The position numbers were made by a program, and so were the translations under genes. Below, in pieces: positions 31,001-39,920 of a DNA stretch of 64,000 nt; the first letter of the stretch is position 1, and the number at the start of each line of letters is the position of its first letter. The notes beneath the pieces were generated by a model. It ran no database searches. It saw only the letters and a list, made by a program, of their open reading frames with translations, and had not been told where the DNA came from. The DNA lies in NCBI GenBank assembly GCA_027488905.1, contig JAIYAT010000034.1, positions 186,001-250,000 of the forward strand, in the 5' to 3' direction. The stretch is from Bacteroidota bacterium. Lineage in GTDB: Bacteria > Bacteroidota > Bacteroidia > UKL13-3.

Positions 31001-32213
31001 TAGTTGGGTCATATAGATTATTAACGCCATTACCAACTGTCACACCTGGATTTACCTGCCAAAATTTATTATCCAATCTAGTAGATTCCCCTAAATCTGT
31101 GAAACCAATGACATCTCTGGATTGCTCAAAAGAACCACTTCTATTGGTGACCCAAACCTCTACCCGTGTGATAACTACAGGGGAACCTATAAAAGGAAGG
31201 TTTCTTAGCCAACTTTCGTAATTATCTCTAAAATAATGTGCTAAAAAATAATGACGATTCATGTCATAATTATCACCCTGAATATCAAATTTGGTAGTAC
31301 TAGTACCTCCATTTAATTCTGTTTCTTGGGTTTTACCTCGTTGTTGGGTAAGCACACTGGTTACAGTTAACTTACCAAATTGCATGGTAGTTTTTACTCC
31401 AAATAAACTTTGGCTACCTTGAATTAGGCTTGTGTTTAATGGAAGTCCAACATTCCCCAATTCTATTTTCTTTATGATATCATCTTCTTTCCCTGCGAAA
31501 TCAAGTTTCATTTGATTTTCAAACTCAAAGGTGGCTTCGGTATCATAATTCATATTTACCTTTAGTTTATCACCTACCTGGCCAGATACATTGAGTTGAA
31601 TTTTTTGACGGAAATCAAATTGCCCAGTTTTCTGTTGACGTAAAGAATATGCTGGATTTTGAACACGGTTAAAATTTCCTGCAAAAATTATTTCAGCAGT
31701 TCCTCTAGGCCGAATATCAATGACACCGCTTCCAAAAATCCTATCGACGATTTTGTTGTTGATACTAATTGGAGGAAGCACGCCTGTTCCTTTTGTAAAG
31801 TTGTTAGCTTGTGAGCGTTGTTTGAAGTAGTCTCGGTTTGTTTTGTTGCCTTCTTCTTTAATTTGTTGGGAGATTCCATTAGAAGAAGGCAGTTTATAAT
31901 CAAGCTCACCAATTTTACTTGACCTATCATATTTGTAATTATCAGGATCTAATCGATACTGATTCTTAATTACTTCAGGGTCATTTAAATCTAAAGGATG
32001 ACGCTTTCCTTCTATTTCATAAGGCTTTTTATCCTTAATAGGATACCGCAGATTTACTTTTGAGGTGTCTGTGCCACTGCTATCTGGAGGTGCAAAAGAA
32101 AAGTCTCTTACCCTTCTGGGAGCAGAACGCAAACTACCAGGCCAAGCTAAAATAATTAGCAGAGCAGAATAGATAAAGTATCTAACGTATGTAAATTTAA
32201 TGCTACTGAACAA
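25035..32213 (-). CDS. sprA: Cell surface protein SprA/Sov, T9SS translocon
   Basis: 2392 aa; TGVLPPISINNKIVDRIFGSGVIDIRPRGTAEIIFAGNFNRVQNPAYSLRQQ and GTAYLDDFEGAETPFDLR are typical SprA segments. Confidence 0.93.
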   Translation of the reverse strand: MFSSIKFTYVRYFIYSALLIILAWPGSLRSAPRRVRDFSFAPPDSSGTDTSKVNLRYPIKDKKPYEIEGKRHPLDLNDPEVIKNQYRLDPDNYKYDRSSKIGELDYKLPSSNGISQQIKEEGNKTNRDYFKQRSQANNFTKGTGVLPPISINNKIVDRIFGSGVIDIRPRGTAEIIFAGNFNRVQNPAYSLRQQKTGQFDFRQKIQLNVSGQVGDKLKVNMNYDTEATFEFENQMKLDFAGKEDDIIKKIELGNVGLPLNTSLIQGSQSLFGVKTTMQFGKLTVTSVLTQQRGKTQETELNGGTSTTKFDIQGDNYDMNRHYFLAHYFRDNYESWLRNLPFIGSPVVITRVEVWVTNRSGSFEQSRDVIGFTDLGESTRLDNKFWQVNPGVTVGNGVNNLYDPTNSNTYLNGFGNPTEAAKFRASYQIENKLLEDLNVTKLKPISQYQMVNFARQLGPNEFTFNPRLGYISLNQALNNDDVLNVAYEGTVNGIPFKVGDFSQDIPRNTNAPEVLFLKMLKGPSLRPDLPVWDLMMKNVYALGSFNIQSKDFRLNLVYADDPSGTDLSYLPIKGEPLISNQPLLNVFNVDNLNTQQERVSDGLFDYIEGVTVNSQTGRIFLPTVEPFGSYLAAKFINDPTFASYYCFFALYDSTRFSAIQQPQFNKFFLRGTYQGSSTNEIPLGSTNVPRGSVRVTANGAPLVENQDYIVDYNLGRVKIVNTALLNSGASIKVSSESNNLFQIQQKSLLGARFDYKYSQDLILGGTFMYLNERPLTPKVNIGEEPISNIVIGVDGTWTKQSRTITKLVDKLPFIETKEPSSVTISGEYARLIPGVQRSLGQGGTAYLDDFEGAETPFDLRMGNGWALASTPQGQNDNFPEAAAFNSLEYGFKRANISWYTIASTFYRNDAFTPAHIKEDPSILSNHASREVLQQDVFRSRQIQQGLPTTLVTFDLSFFPKERGPYNYNINDLNADGTLNNPRSNWGGIMRKIDQNDFEQANIDYIEMWVMDPFADKPASVDKGYLYINLGNISEDILKDNRRSAENGLPKNNTPEQNETADTTIWGRVPRLPVINYAFDAEPSIRANQDVGLDGFNDQAERTFFGQSYVQQVLNKFGPTSTAYREANNDPSNDNYHYYLGRDFDSAQFNILSRYKKFNKHQGNSPTIDQSPESYPTAGTNIPDNEDLNRDYTVNGVEEYFQYKIEIARDAFVIGRNYVTDTLTASVKFTNGDRALEKWYQLKVPIREFERKVGEINDFKSIRFIRVFLKGFEEPTLLRFASMQLVRADWRKYLNNLKAGGEHIPIDPTDNTQFVVSTVNIDENSARKPINYVEPPGIQREVDFSSPNPIKQNEQSLSLLTCNLKDGDARGVFKNSNVDLRQYKRLRMFLHAEGENIKDGELTAFIRFGTDLTNNYYEYEIPLNFTPLNTTDPRAIWPLANEMDIILEEFINTKIARTNAGFAFTAPYTRQVGSGTYSVVGMPDFSQLRTMMIGVRNPKRRPGSTTDDGLPKCAEVWFNELRMTDFSTRGGDAAVGRVMAKLADFGQVQLSGSYRSVGYGGIDKKLLERNLSDDYSYDFQTNLELGKFFPKKSGISIPFYFSYGNTLIRPYYNPLNPDTRLQKEIEETTNKERSDQISRAADDFALRRSYNFTNVRKNRVGSKQAYPWDIENITLTYSYTETFRRNQTLTFNSMKNYKGILGYNYAFVNKPVEPFKFIKNKNLELIRDFNFNYLPASWGFRVEADRRYGELLNRNNDSRETELPILFDKVFTMRRNYEFRYDLTRNIKFNWNGTADARVDEPNGRIGEDTPEKRDTIRQNFFNGGRLTRYDQTAQVNVNIPVNKIPYMQWVNQFTYNYNVNYLWTQAPPAADSLGNTIQNSQQQQWNLSLNFVQLYNKIGIYRRITSPKSSAPRPKAPEAISADAKDESKDKKKKKVESDKKVSPWVAYPVRLLTSVKNLSGSYSTTAGSILPGFNPTPQYLGQNFGSNGPGFDFIFGLQDPEYRYKAAKNGWISNDPRVVSPYIQNYQEAINARGMIEPIEDFRIELTANKSYSKSYTAYFRFDPDSNDGIYRDFGTPIEQGSYSISYNIIRTAFSKENENGISEVFQQFEANRIEIARRLAAQKGINIPLDTFPEGYGPYQQDVLIPAFLAAYRGVSADKAGLSAFQNLPIPNWRITYSGLSKLDFVKDFASNINIQHGYVSNYNIGGFQTVMDTARNTTLNTDFAPNYVIRQITITERFSPLVGIDVTLVNNMNFKVGYNKDRTLNFALGNRQLNEQMGEEITFGWGFKTNKLKVPFEIGGRIRQLDNDINFRFDFAIRNNQTKVRNLDLPSNDPVLGQRVISIKPTIDYNINEKLVLRIFYDRRKTTPYTSNSFPTIITSGGFSIRYTIQ

Positions 32214-32230
32214 AGTAGAGGTTATGCCAT

Positions 32231-32815
32231 TCAGAGATTTTTTAAAGTTAATTTGACAAGTTGCTCAACGCTACTATCTGGGTTTTGTTGTTTTACCTTA
32301 AGCAAGCCCTTTTCGGCTTCAATTTTACTAAAACCAAGGCTGATTAAAGCAGAAAGGGCCTCTTCAAATGCTGGAGAGGCATAGGTGTTTGGCTGCAAGC
32401 CATCAATTGATTCGGATTTCTTAAGCTTATCTTGCAAATCAATCACTAGCCTTTGAGCAGTTTTTGGGCCAATACCCTTTATGGTCTTTAATAAAGTCCA
32501 ATTTCCATTTAGAATAGCAGATTTTATTTCTGAAGGTTTTAGGCTTGATAAAATCATTCTAGCGGTGTTGGTGCCAATGCCATTTACCGCTATCAAACTA
32601 ATAAACAGTTGTCTTTCCTCCTCATCAAAAAAACCATATAAAGTATGGCTATCTTCTTTGATAGAAAGATAAGTAAGCAATTTGAGCTCCTTCACTTCAC
32701 CAATTTTCTCGTAAGTATTTAATGAAATTTGAACCCCATATCCGATTCCACCACAATCAATAATCATGAATGCGGGTGAACGAAGGGCAACTTTTCCATT
32801 TAAATGTACAATCAT
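32231..32815 (-). CDS. ruvA: Holliday junction branch migration protein RuvA
   Basis: MIVHLNGKVALRSPAFMIIDCGGIGYGVQISLNTYEKI...TLYGFFDEEERQLFISLIAVNGIG...IKGIGPKTAQRLVIDL. Confidence 0.95.
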   Translation of the reverse strand: MIVHLNGKVALRSPAFMIIDCGGIGYGVQISLNTYEKIGEVKELKLLTYLSIKEDSHTLYGFFDEEERQLFISLIAVNGIGTNTARMILSSLKPSEIKSAILNGNWTLLKTIKGIGPKTAQRLVIDLQDKLKKSESIDGLQPNTYASPAFEEALSALISLGFSKIEAEKGLLKVKQQNPDSSVEQLVKLTLKNL

Positions 32816-32908
32816 TAGGTCTAGTGAATTTGCTAGCGCGCAAAATAGTATAATTTTTGGTTTTGAGAATAACCAAAAAAATTTTAGTTTATTATATTTA
32901 TTTGCATC

Positions 32909-33259
32909 ATGTTGAATAGAAGTTTTAGGGGATATTTATTAGATTTAATTCGGGTTATATTCATTTGCCATTTCTTTCTTTTTGTTGGATTGAGAGTAAA
33001 TTCTCAACCACCTAAAAAACAGAGAATTAACATTCTATATTCAAATGGTAAAACCAAGGAAAAGGGTAAAAAAAAACTAGGCTTAAAGCAAGGCACTTGG
33101 TTAATATACAATCAAGAGGGTTGGTTAGAGCAGCGAATTAAGTACAAAAATGATATTGCTATTTGGCAAGTTTACTATGATTCAAAACAACGTAAGGTAA
33201 AAATGATTGATAAAAATGGCCAAGAAGTCCCTTATAAGGGATGTAACTGCAAAAATTAA
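32909..33259 (+). CDS. Small exported protein with a MORN/YwqK-like segment
   Basis: INILYSNGKTKEKGKKKLGLKQGTWLIYNQEGWLEQRIKYKNDIAIWQVYYDSKQRKVKMIDKNGQ. Confidence 0.55.
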   Translation: MLNRSFRGYLLDLIRVIFICHFFLFVGLRVNSQPPKKQRINILYSNGKTKEKGKKKLGLKQGTWLIYNQEGWLEQRIKYKNDIAIWQVYYDSKQRKVKMIDKNGQEVPYKGCNCKN

Positions 33260-33648
33260 TTGGAATAAAAAGGCACTTGCAAAACAAACTCAGGTATTTC
33301 AACTACAATTTGCTTTCCATCAAGTTGTCTTTCCATGGTATAGGTTCCATACATTTTTCCTATCGGTGAAACCAATGCACAACCTGAAACATATTGGTGA
33401 TTTTCACCAGGTTCAAGAATGGGTTGGAGTCCAACTACTCCTTCACCTTCAACTTCTGTGTGACCATAAGGCGGATCAATGATGTGCCAATGCCTTCTTA
33501 ATAATTTAATGGTAAAATCACTTTGGTTAATAATGGTAATTCGATATGCAAACATATGCTGCGATTTGTAAGCAGAATATTGGTCGTTTTGATAGGCCGT
33601 TTCTACCATCACTTTTATATCATTTGTTATCGAAATTCGCATAATCAA
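33256..33648 (-). CDS. apaG: ApaG domain protein
   Basis: FAYRITIINQSDFTIKLLRRHWHIIDPPYGHTEVEGEGVVGLQPILEPGENHQYVSGCALVSPIGKMYGTYTM. Confidence 0.92.
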   Translation of the reverse strand: MIMRISITNDIKVMVETAYQNDQYSAYKSQHMFAYRITIINQSDFTIKLLRRHWHIIDPPYGHTEVEGEGVVGLQPILEPGENHQYVSGCALVSPIGKMYGTYTMERQLDGKQIVVEIPEFVLQVPFYSN

Positions 33649-33709
33649 ATATGACTAATCAATTTAAATAAAACAAACAAACATTAAAAAGTTTCTAAGA
33701 AATACGATT

Positions 33710-35959
33710 TTAGTTTATTTTATAAATCTGATGATCTAATAAGTCCTTATCAACATCGATATTAAGGTCATTTATAATTCCTTCTGATAAGTCGTAAACC
33801 CAACCATGTACCTGAGGAAATCCATATAATTGACGATTTTTCTGAACATAAGAGGTTTTCATAAGATTGAAAACCTGTTCCTTAACATTGAGTTCAACTA
33901 GTTTTCTATGCTTTTGGTCATCATCTTCAATTTTCGAAAATTCCTCTTCGTGCATGCGGTAAACATCCTTAATGTTGCGCAGCCATTTATCGATTAAACC
34001 GTGCGTGTGATCGTCCATAGCAGCTTTTACCCCTCCGCAGCCATAATGCCCGCAAACAATGATATGTTTTACATTTAGCACTTCAACAGAATATTGAATA
34101 ACAGAAAGGATATTCATATCTGTATTCACCACTAAATTAGCAATATTTCTATGAACAAACATTTCTCCAGGATCTGTGCCCGTAATTTCGTTTGCAGGAA
34201 CTCTACTATCACTGCAACCAATAAATAAATACTCAGGACTTTGCCCTTTAGTTAGATTCTTAAAGTACTCAGGATCTGCTTTTAATTTCCCATCTACCCA
34301 TTTTTTGTTATTCACAAATAACTTTTCGTAGGAAGCTGCTATTTCTTCATTTAATTCTTTGTTGTGATGTTGCATTTTACTTATTCCTATTATTCGTAAA
34401 TATATGTTTTTTTGCTTACAGCTTATTCTAAACTCTTCTAGAAAATCTAAAATATCCTGATCAATAAATAAAGAACGAGAACCATCAATTTCTAATGTAG
34501 TCCCGGGCTCAATTTCCTCAAGCACTTCAATTACTTTGTTCTTATGTAAAAAAGAAACAGTTTCACCGAGTAAGATTTTCTTTCTTAGTCCTAAATCAAA
34601 AACCCTTAAAACTGGTGCGCGATAGTTTTCAATCACAATAAAGAGGGTTGAAATTGCTAACCCTATTAACACTCCAATTAATAAATCTGTAAGAACTATA
34701 CTAATTATTGTAATTACAAATGGGATAAAATGCAAATAGGTTTTTCGATATTGCTCAACAAATAATTCTGGTTTGATAAGTTTGTAACCCGTGTAACAAA
34801 GCACTGCTGCCAAAGCCGCCAAAGGAATTCTATTAATGATGGTGACCAAAAATAATACAGCTAACAAAATAAAAACACCATGAAAAATTGCTGAGAATTT
34901 GGATTTGGCTCCAGCAGAAATATTAACTGTTCCTCTAACAATTACAGCTGTAACTGGAATTGCTCCTAACAAACCGCATAGGGTATTTCCAATTCCTTGC
35001 GCCAATAATTCTCTATTTGGGTCAACCCATTGTTTTTCAGGGTCTAGCTTCTCTATAGCCTCTATCGATAATAAACTTTCTAAAGATGCCACAATTGCTA
35101 TCGTAAATACAACTTTATAAAAAATCAAATTACTAAGAAAGCTAAATGAAGGAAATACAAAGTAACTATTTAGGCCTTTTGCAAAATCAATTTCTGGTAT
35201 ATTTACAAAATGGTCTATTTCAATTTTACCTGCTGGTAAAGTTTTTTGCAAAAGGGCAGCAAGGCCAGTAGCTACTAAGACTGCAATCAAAGAACCTGGT
35301 ATACTTTTTAGCTTTTTGCCTAAAAATTTATCCCATAATACTAAAACACTTAAACTTACCAAACCAATTAACATGATTGGATAATTTATAAAAGAAAAGG
35401 AATGAAATAAATGGTTAAAGGTGTTTTCCTTATTATGTGAATTTACAGGTAAACCAGAAGACAAATCATGTTCATTAATATCAAATTCCTCTACTCCCAT
35501 CGACTCTGAGTCAAATCCGATCAAATGAGGAAACTGCTTTAAAATTAGGGTCAGACCAATAGCCGCTAACATTCCTTTTATTACAGAACTAGGAATATAA
35601 TTAGCCACAAATCCCATTTTAAGCATTCCTAAAAGAATTTGGATCAAACCTGCAAATAATACTGCTGTAATTAAACCTTGGAAACTTCCTAGTTGGGTAA
35701 TTGCCATTAAACATATCGATGTTAAACCAGCGGCAGGACCACTAACACTAAGATTTGAACTGCTAAAATATCCAACCACTAAACCTCCGATAATTCCAGA
35801 TAGTAATCCAGATAACAGCGGCGCACCAGATGCATGTGCAATTCCTAAGCAAAGTGGAATAGCAACTATAAATAGTGCTAAAGAAGCTGGTAAATCTATT
35901 TTAATATTCTCCAACTTGGGAAGAGGAATAACAAATGACTTTAGCATAAGTTTTAGCAA
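33710..35959 (-). CDS. SulP anion transporter - STAS - beta-carbonic anhydrase fusion
   Basis: SulP N-terminus (LPASLALFIVAIPLCLGIAHASGAPLLSGLLSGIIGG), STAS-like middle, beta-CA C-terminus with CSDSRV and HYGCGG zinc ligands. Confidence 0.92.
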   Translation of the reverse strand: MLKLMLKSFVIPLPKLENIKIDLPASLALFIVAIPLCLGIAHASGAPLLSGLLSGIIGGLVVGYFSSSNLSVSGPAAGLTSICLMAITQLGSFQGLITAVLFAGLIQILLGMLKMGFVANYIPSSVIKGMLAAIGLTLILKQFPHLIGFDSESMGVEEFDINEHDLSSGLPVNSHNKENTFNHLFHSFSFINYPIMLIGLVSLSVLVLWDKFLGKKLKSIPGSLIAVLVATGLAALLQKTLPAGKIEIDHFVNIPEIDFAKGLNSYFVFPSFSFLSNLIFYKVVFTIAIVASLESLLSIEAIEKLDPEKQWVDPNRELLAQGIGNTLCGLLGAIPVTAVIVRGTVNISAGAKSKFSAIFHGVFILLAVLFLVTIINRIPLAALAAVLCYTGYKLIKPELFVEQYRKTYLHFIPFVITIISIVLTDLLIGVLIGLAISTLFIVIENYRAPVLRVFDLGLRKKILLGETVSFLHKNKVIEVLEEIEPGTTLEIDGSRSLFIDQDILDFLEEFRISCKQKNIYLRIIGISKMQHHNKELNEEIAASYEKLFVNNKKWVDGKLKADPEYFKNLTKGQSPEYLFIGCSDSRVPANEITGTDPGEMFVHRNIANLVVNTDMNILSVIQYSVEVLNVKHIIVCGHYGCGGVKAAMDDHTHGLIDKWLRNIKDVYRMHEEEFSKIEDDDQKHRKLVELNVKEQVFNLMKTSYVQKNRQLYGFPQVHGWVYDLSEGIINDLNIDVDKDLLDHQIYKIN

Positions 35960-36027
35960 GGTAATAATTTTTTATTGACTTGATTGCTATCTCATTTCAA
36001 TTTTCAATAATATCTTTGAAAACAAAT

Positions 36028-36594
36028 ATGCAAGAACTTGAACCATTTTATAGGTGGAGAGACATTTACCAAAGTGAAAACGATCCAAATTCCCCTTTTT
36101 ATGAAAGAGAATACAGTGAATTTGAATTTACCAATAAGCTTTATAATTATGCCATTCACCCACAATGGGATGAGATAGGATCACCAACACTTTATCTTAA
36201 AATTCTATTTGCAGAATACAACAAAGGTTTTGCTGTAATTGAATTAATAGGTGAATGGAATGATGCCATTCATAATGATATCATGTTTTTAAAGCGAGAG
36301 GTAGTTGAACCCCTAAACTACATGGGCATAGATAAGTTTATTCTAATAGGTGAAAACGTTTTAAATTTTCATAGCAGCGATGATTCCTATTACGAAGAAT
36401 GGTTTCAAGATGTAGAAGATGGTTGGATTGCTGCAATCAATTTTCAAGAGCATGTACTACAAGAATTTAGGGCTGCTAATATTGATTATTACCTGAATTT
36501 TGGCGGCGAATTAGATGATTACAATTGGAGAAAATTTAATCCATTGCAACTTTATACCGAGGTTCAAAAAATAATGCGTCACCGACTCGGATAA
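36028..36594 (+). CDS. Conserved hypothetical protein
   Basis: MQELEPFYRWRDIYQSENDPNSPFYEREYSEFEFTNKLYNYAIHPQWDEIGS; ATG at 36028. Confidence 0.65.
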   Translation: MQELEPFYRWRDIYQSENDPNSPFYEREYSEFEFTNKLYNYAIHPQWDEIGSPTLYLKILFAEYNKGFAVIELIGEWNDAIHNDIMFLKREVVEPLNYMGIDKFILIGENVLNFHSSDDSYYEEWFQDVEDGWIAAINFQEHVLQEFRAANIDYYLNFGGELDDYNWRKFNPLQLYTEVQKIMRHRLG

Positions 36595-36599
36595 GCTTT

Positions 36600-37670
36600 T
36601 TATAGCTGACCTTCCTTTAATTTTTCGGCATTTTCTGCAACTTGCAATTGATCAATAAAAGTTTGAATGTTTCCATTCATTACTTCTGGAAGATTGTAAG
36701 CTGTATAGCCTATTCTATGGTCGGTAACTCTGCTTTGAGGATAATTATAAGTGCGGATTTTTGCAGACCTATCTCCAGAAGACACCATTGTTTTCCGCTT
36801 ACTGGCAATCGCATCATTGTGCTTCTGTAATTCTATTTCATATAGTTTTGAACGCAACATTTGCATGGCACGCTCTCTATTTCCATTCTGGGTGCGTTCT
36901 ACCTGACAAACCACTACTAAACCTGTTGGCCTATGCGTTAACATTACCTTACTTTCTACCTTATTTACATTCTGACCACCAGCTCCACCAGACCTTGCAG
37001 TTTGCATATCAATATCTGCTGGGTTCAAATAAACATCTACCTCTTCTGCTTCTGGTAAAACGGCAACTGTGGCTGCAGACGTATGCACTCTACCTTGAGT
37101 TTCTGTCTCTGGAACGCGTTGAACACGATGCACACCACTCTCATATTTTAAAATTCCGTAAACATCTTCACCCTTTACATCTATTATTATCTCCTTGTAT
37201 CCACCAGCTGTTCCGTCAGTAAAATCAACTATCTCAGTCTTCCAACCTCTTTTCTCACAAAAATACATATACATGCGATAAAGGTCTCCAGCAAAAATAC
37301 TAGCTTCATCACCGCCAGTTCCTCCTCTAATTTCTAAAATAGCATTTTTTGCATCTTCTGGGTCTTTTGGAATTAATAATATTCTAATTTCCTCTTCTAA
37401 AGGAGTAACTTTTGGTTCATTTTCATCCAGCTCGGCTTTTGCCATTTCTCGCAATTCTTCATCCTTCTCAGCCTTCATAATTTCTCTGGCATTCTGAATA
37501 TTACCAACCAAGTTTTTATATTCAAAATACTTGTCAATAATCGGCTGTAAGCTTTTATACTCGCGGTTCATTTGGGTAAATCGCTTCATATCAGCCAAAA
37601 CATCTGGTTGACTTAACTGCTCCTCAACCTGTTTAAATCTTGTGTAAATTGCCTCTAACTTATCTAACAT
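36600..37670 (-). CDS. prfA: Peptide chain release factor 1
   Basis: [56 protein letters not shown]. Confidence 0.97.
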   Translation of the reverse strand: MLDKLEAIYTRFKQVEEQLSQPDVLADMKRFTQMNREYKSLQPIIDKYFEYKNLVGNIQNAREIMKAEKDEELREMAKAELDENEPKVTPLEEEIRILLIPKDPEDAKNAILEIRGGTGGDEASIFAGDLYRMYMYFCEKRGWKTEIVDFTDGTAGGYKEIIIDVKGEDVYGILKYESGVHRVQRVPETETQGRVHTSAATVAVLPEAEEVDVYLNPADIDMQTARSGGAGGQNVNKVESKVMLTHRPTGLVVVCQVERTQNGNRERAMQMLRSKLYEIELQKHNDAIASKRKTMVSSGDRSAKIRTYNYPQSRVTDHRIGYTAYNLPEVMNGNIQTFIDQLQVAENAEKLKEGQL

Positions 37671-37690
37671 GGGGCGCGAAGATAAGCGAA

Positions 37691-38491
37691 CTATTCAAAA
37701 CTATAGATGTGTAATTGTGTAGAATCAAAAATGTAAACATTTTGCTTAAACATCTTTGCTTGCAAACTCTCAATATCAGGCAATTGTAAAGTATCCCTTC
37801 CCTTATCACTAAACCTATAACGAATTAGGTTTGACCCTTCTAAATAGGTTAAATCCTTTTCTCCGACTGAAAAATTTGATATGCCTTTTAATGGAATGGT
37901 CTTTAAATAGTTGGCGAAGGCATCGAAAACCAATATACCCACCGCACTATCGTTCATAAATACTTGATTGCCATTGTCTCTGATACTATTTGGTGAAAGC
38001 TTATTCTTAGCCACAAATTGCAATGAATTACCACTTTGCTGGGTAACTTTTCCATCTCTTTCCACCTTTTTTAATTGTAAATCTGAAATATCAAACAACC
38101 AAATTCCATTATCATATGCCCTTCCTATAGTGATAGCTTGAACGTTTCCAAATTCCGATAAATTGATTTTCCCTCTAAAAGCTAAGTTATTATCTAAAAA
38201 AACAATTGAATTTAACTCCCTATAAAATAAATACAATTCCATAGGATTGCTACAATCCAAATGTGAAATATTTCCAAGATAAGAATAATTTAGGGTGCTC
38301 AATAACACTCCTTTGGGGTTATACTTATACAATTGGTTTGTTTTGCTAACTACATAAATATTTCCTAGGTAGTCAAGCTCCATAATTTTTGCTTGAATGT
38401 CAATTATAGCTATCTGCTTCCAATTGGGCTTAAAACCGCTGGTAAGAATTATAATTAAAAAGCAGATGATTATTTTACTGGTCTTTCTCAA
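37691..38491 (-). CDS. Hypothetical exported protein, probable beta-propeller
   Basis: Signal peptide; [34 protein letters not shown]...; overlaps lpxH by 17 nt. Confidence 0.55.
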   Translation of the reverse strand: MRKTSKIIICFLIIILTSGFKPNWKQIAIIDIQAKIMELDYLGNIYVVSKTNQLYKYNPKGVLLSTLNYSYLGNISHLDCSNPMELYLFYRELNSIVFLDNNLAFRGKINLSEFGNVQAITIGRAYDNGIWLFDISDLQLKKVERDGKVTQQSGNSLQFVAKNKLSPNSIRDNGNQVFMNDSAVGILVFDAFANYLKTIPLKGISNFSVGEKDLTYLEGSNLIRYRFSDKGRDTLQLPDIESLQAKMFKQNVYIFDSTQLHIYSFE

Positions 38492-39257
38492 ATGTTTCTA
38501 GGCTTAATTTTTCACCATCAAAAACTGCGTAGGTATTAAAGCCAATCCAATCTCCAAGGTTCACATAATTCGCACCATTGCCCAAATCGTAAATCATAGG
38601 TAAATGTCTATGGCCAAATACATAATAATCTGCATCTTTTCCTTCATTTATGAGTTTTCTACAATGCTCAATAAGGTGTTCTTTTTCGCCATAAAAATCA
38701 AAATTGCCATCAAATGTTTTTAGTTTACTTTGTGCACTCATCCAATTGGCAATACCAATGCCTATACTAGGATGAAAAAAGGCAAACAATCTTTGAAAAT
38801 AATAATTTCTATAAATTGCCAGAATCAATTTAAATTTGGTTTGACCCGACCCAAGTCCGTCTCCATGTGCCAAGTAAAATTTCTTTCCTAATAATTCTAT
38901 AAAGATAGGTTCAGCAATAACTTTAACGCCTAGTTCTTCTTCAAAATAACCAAATTGCCATAAATCATGATTGCCATGAAAAAAATAAACTGGAATTCCA
39001 CTGTCTGTAAATTCAGCAATTTTTGCTTGTAATCGTACAAATCCTTTTGGCACCACTAAATGGTATTCAAACCAAAAATCAAAAACATCACCTAAAATAT
39101 ATAAAGCCTCGCAATCAGGTTTTATACCCTCAAGCCACCTAATAATCCTCAACTCACGTTCGAAACTATCTTTTCTATTTGGAATACCAAGATGGAAATC
39201 AGATGCAAAATATATTCGCTTCAAAGCTTGCTTTTTAATCGTTTTTTCTATCATCAA
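38475..39257 (-). CDS. lpxH: UDP-2,3-diacylglucosamine diphosphatase
   Basis: IYFASDFHLGIPN...LYILGDVFDFWFEY...FHGNHDLWQFGYF...LAHGDGLG...YVFGHRHLPM. Confidence 0.85.
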   Translation of the reverse strand: MMIEKTIKKQALKRIYFASDFHLGIPNRKDSFERELRIIRWLEGIKPDCEALYILGDVFDFWFEYHLVVPKGFVRLQAKIAEFTDSGIPVYFFHGNHDLWQFGYFEEELGVKVIAEPIFIELLGKKFYLAHGDGLGSGQTKFKLILAIYRNYYFQRLFAFFHPSIGIGIANWMSAQSKLKTFDGNFDFYGEKEHLIEHCRKLINEGKDADYYVFGHRHLPMIYDLGNGANYVNLGDWIGFNTYAVFDGEKLSLETFEKDQ

Positions 39258-39909
39258 TCAAAAACAAAATGACTTCCACAGGTCCGTGCGCTCCTACTAT
39301 TGGGGAGGAAACAACATCTTTATTTTCTGAAGGAATTTCATTTGAAATACTTGGACCAGTTATATAACTTATCATGGTTGGAATATTTCTGCCAAACTTA
39401 TTTCTAAGAATTTGAAAAGATTCTTTCATGTCCAATACAATTTGAGACCGATTAGCGATAACAATATGAACTGGAGGCCAGATAGTTAATACTCTAGCAT
39501 TGTGCATACTGCTCACCATTATCGAACCAGAATTTGCAAGCAATGCCTCACAACTTGTTATAGAAGCTTGGATTTTATCTAAGTGCTCGGCTTTTTGAAA
39601 ATATGAAATACCACTTTCTGATAGTAATTCTTGCAAACCCTCTTCTCTACAAAATAACACCTTCCACTTTCTATCCTCAATCAAGTCCAATAGCTTATCA
39701 ATGCAATCAAACTTGTTATCGCAATAAACAAATTTTCCTCCAACCCCTACAAAAGTGCGAACAAATACTTCTGTCAAAGTTTCACCTTCAGGATAGTTAA
39801 ATACACTCGATTCTAAATCTATATTCTGGTAAGTACTTTTGGATTTATTAATTAATCCTTGTCTTACTTTTTTTAAAATCTTCTCCTTTGAGGTAACTTG
39901 CTGTTCCAA
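39235..39909 (-). CDS. LUD-domain protein (LutC-like)
   Basis: SITSCEALLANSGSIMVSS...LTIWPPVHIVIANRSQIV...YITGPSISNEIP...GAHGPVEVILFLIDD. Confidence 0.8.
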   Translation of the reverse strand: MEQQVTSKEKILKKVRQGLINKSKSTYQNIDLESSVFNYPEGETLTEVFVRTFVGVGGKFVYCDNKFDCIDKLLDLIEDRKWKVLFCREEGLQELLSESGISYFQKAEHLDKIQASITSCEALLANSGSIMVSSMHNARVLTIWPPVHIVIANRSQIVLDMKESFQILRNKFGRNIPTMISYITGPSISNEIPSENKDVVSSPIVGAHGPVEVILFLIDDRKND

Positions 39910-39920
39910 GGTAATTCGGA

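Noticed and set aside
25974-31930. Many short ORFs in the ORF track overlapping sprA, mostly on the opposite strand
   Set aside because: They lie within a single long, well-supported CDS and lack recognisable domains; consistent with chance open frames.
33228-33241. Palindrome TCCCTTATAAGGGA near the apaG end as a terminator
   Set aside because: No loop and no T-tract on either strand; short and inside the preceding CDS.
37021-37040. GGGTTCAAAT as a possible tRNA T-loop
   Set aside because: Inside prfA coding sequence with no cloverleaf arms; no tRNA recognised anywhere in the window.
36761-37222. 153-aa plus-strand ORF inside prfA
   Set aside because: His/Leu/Gln-rich translation antisense to a certain prfA; not a plausible protein.
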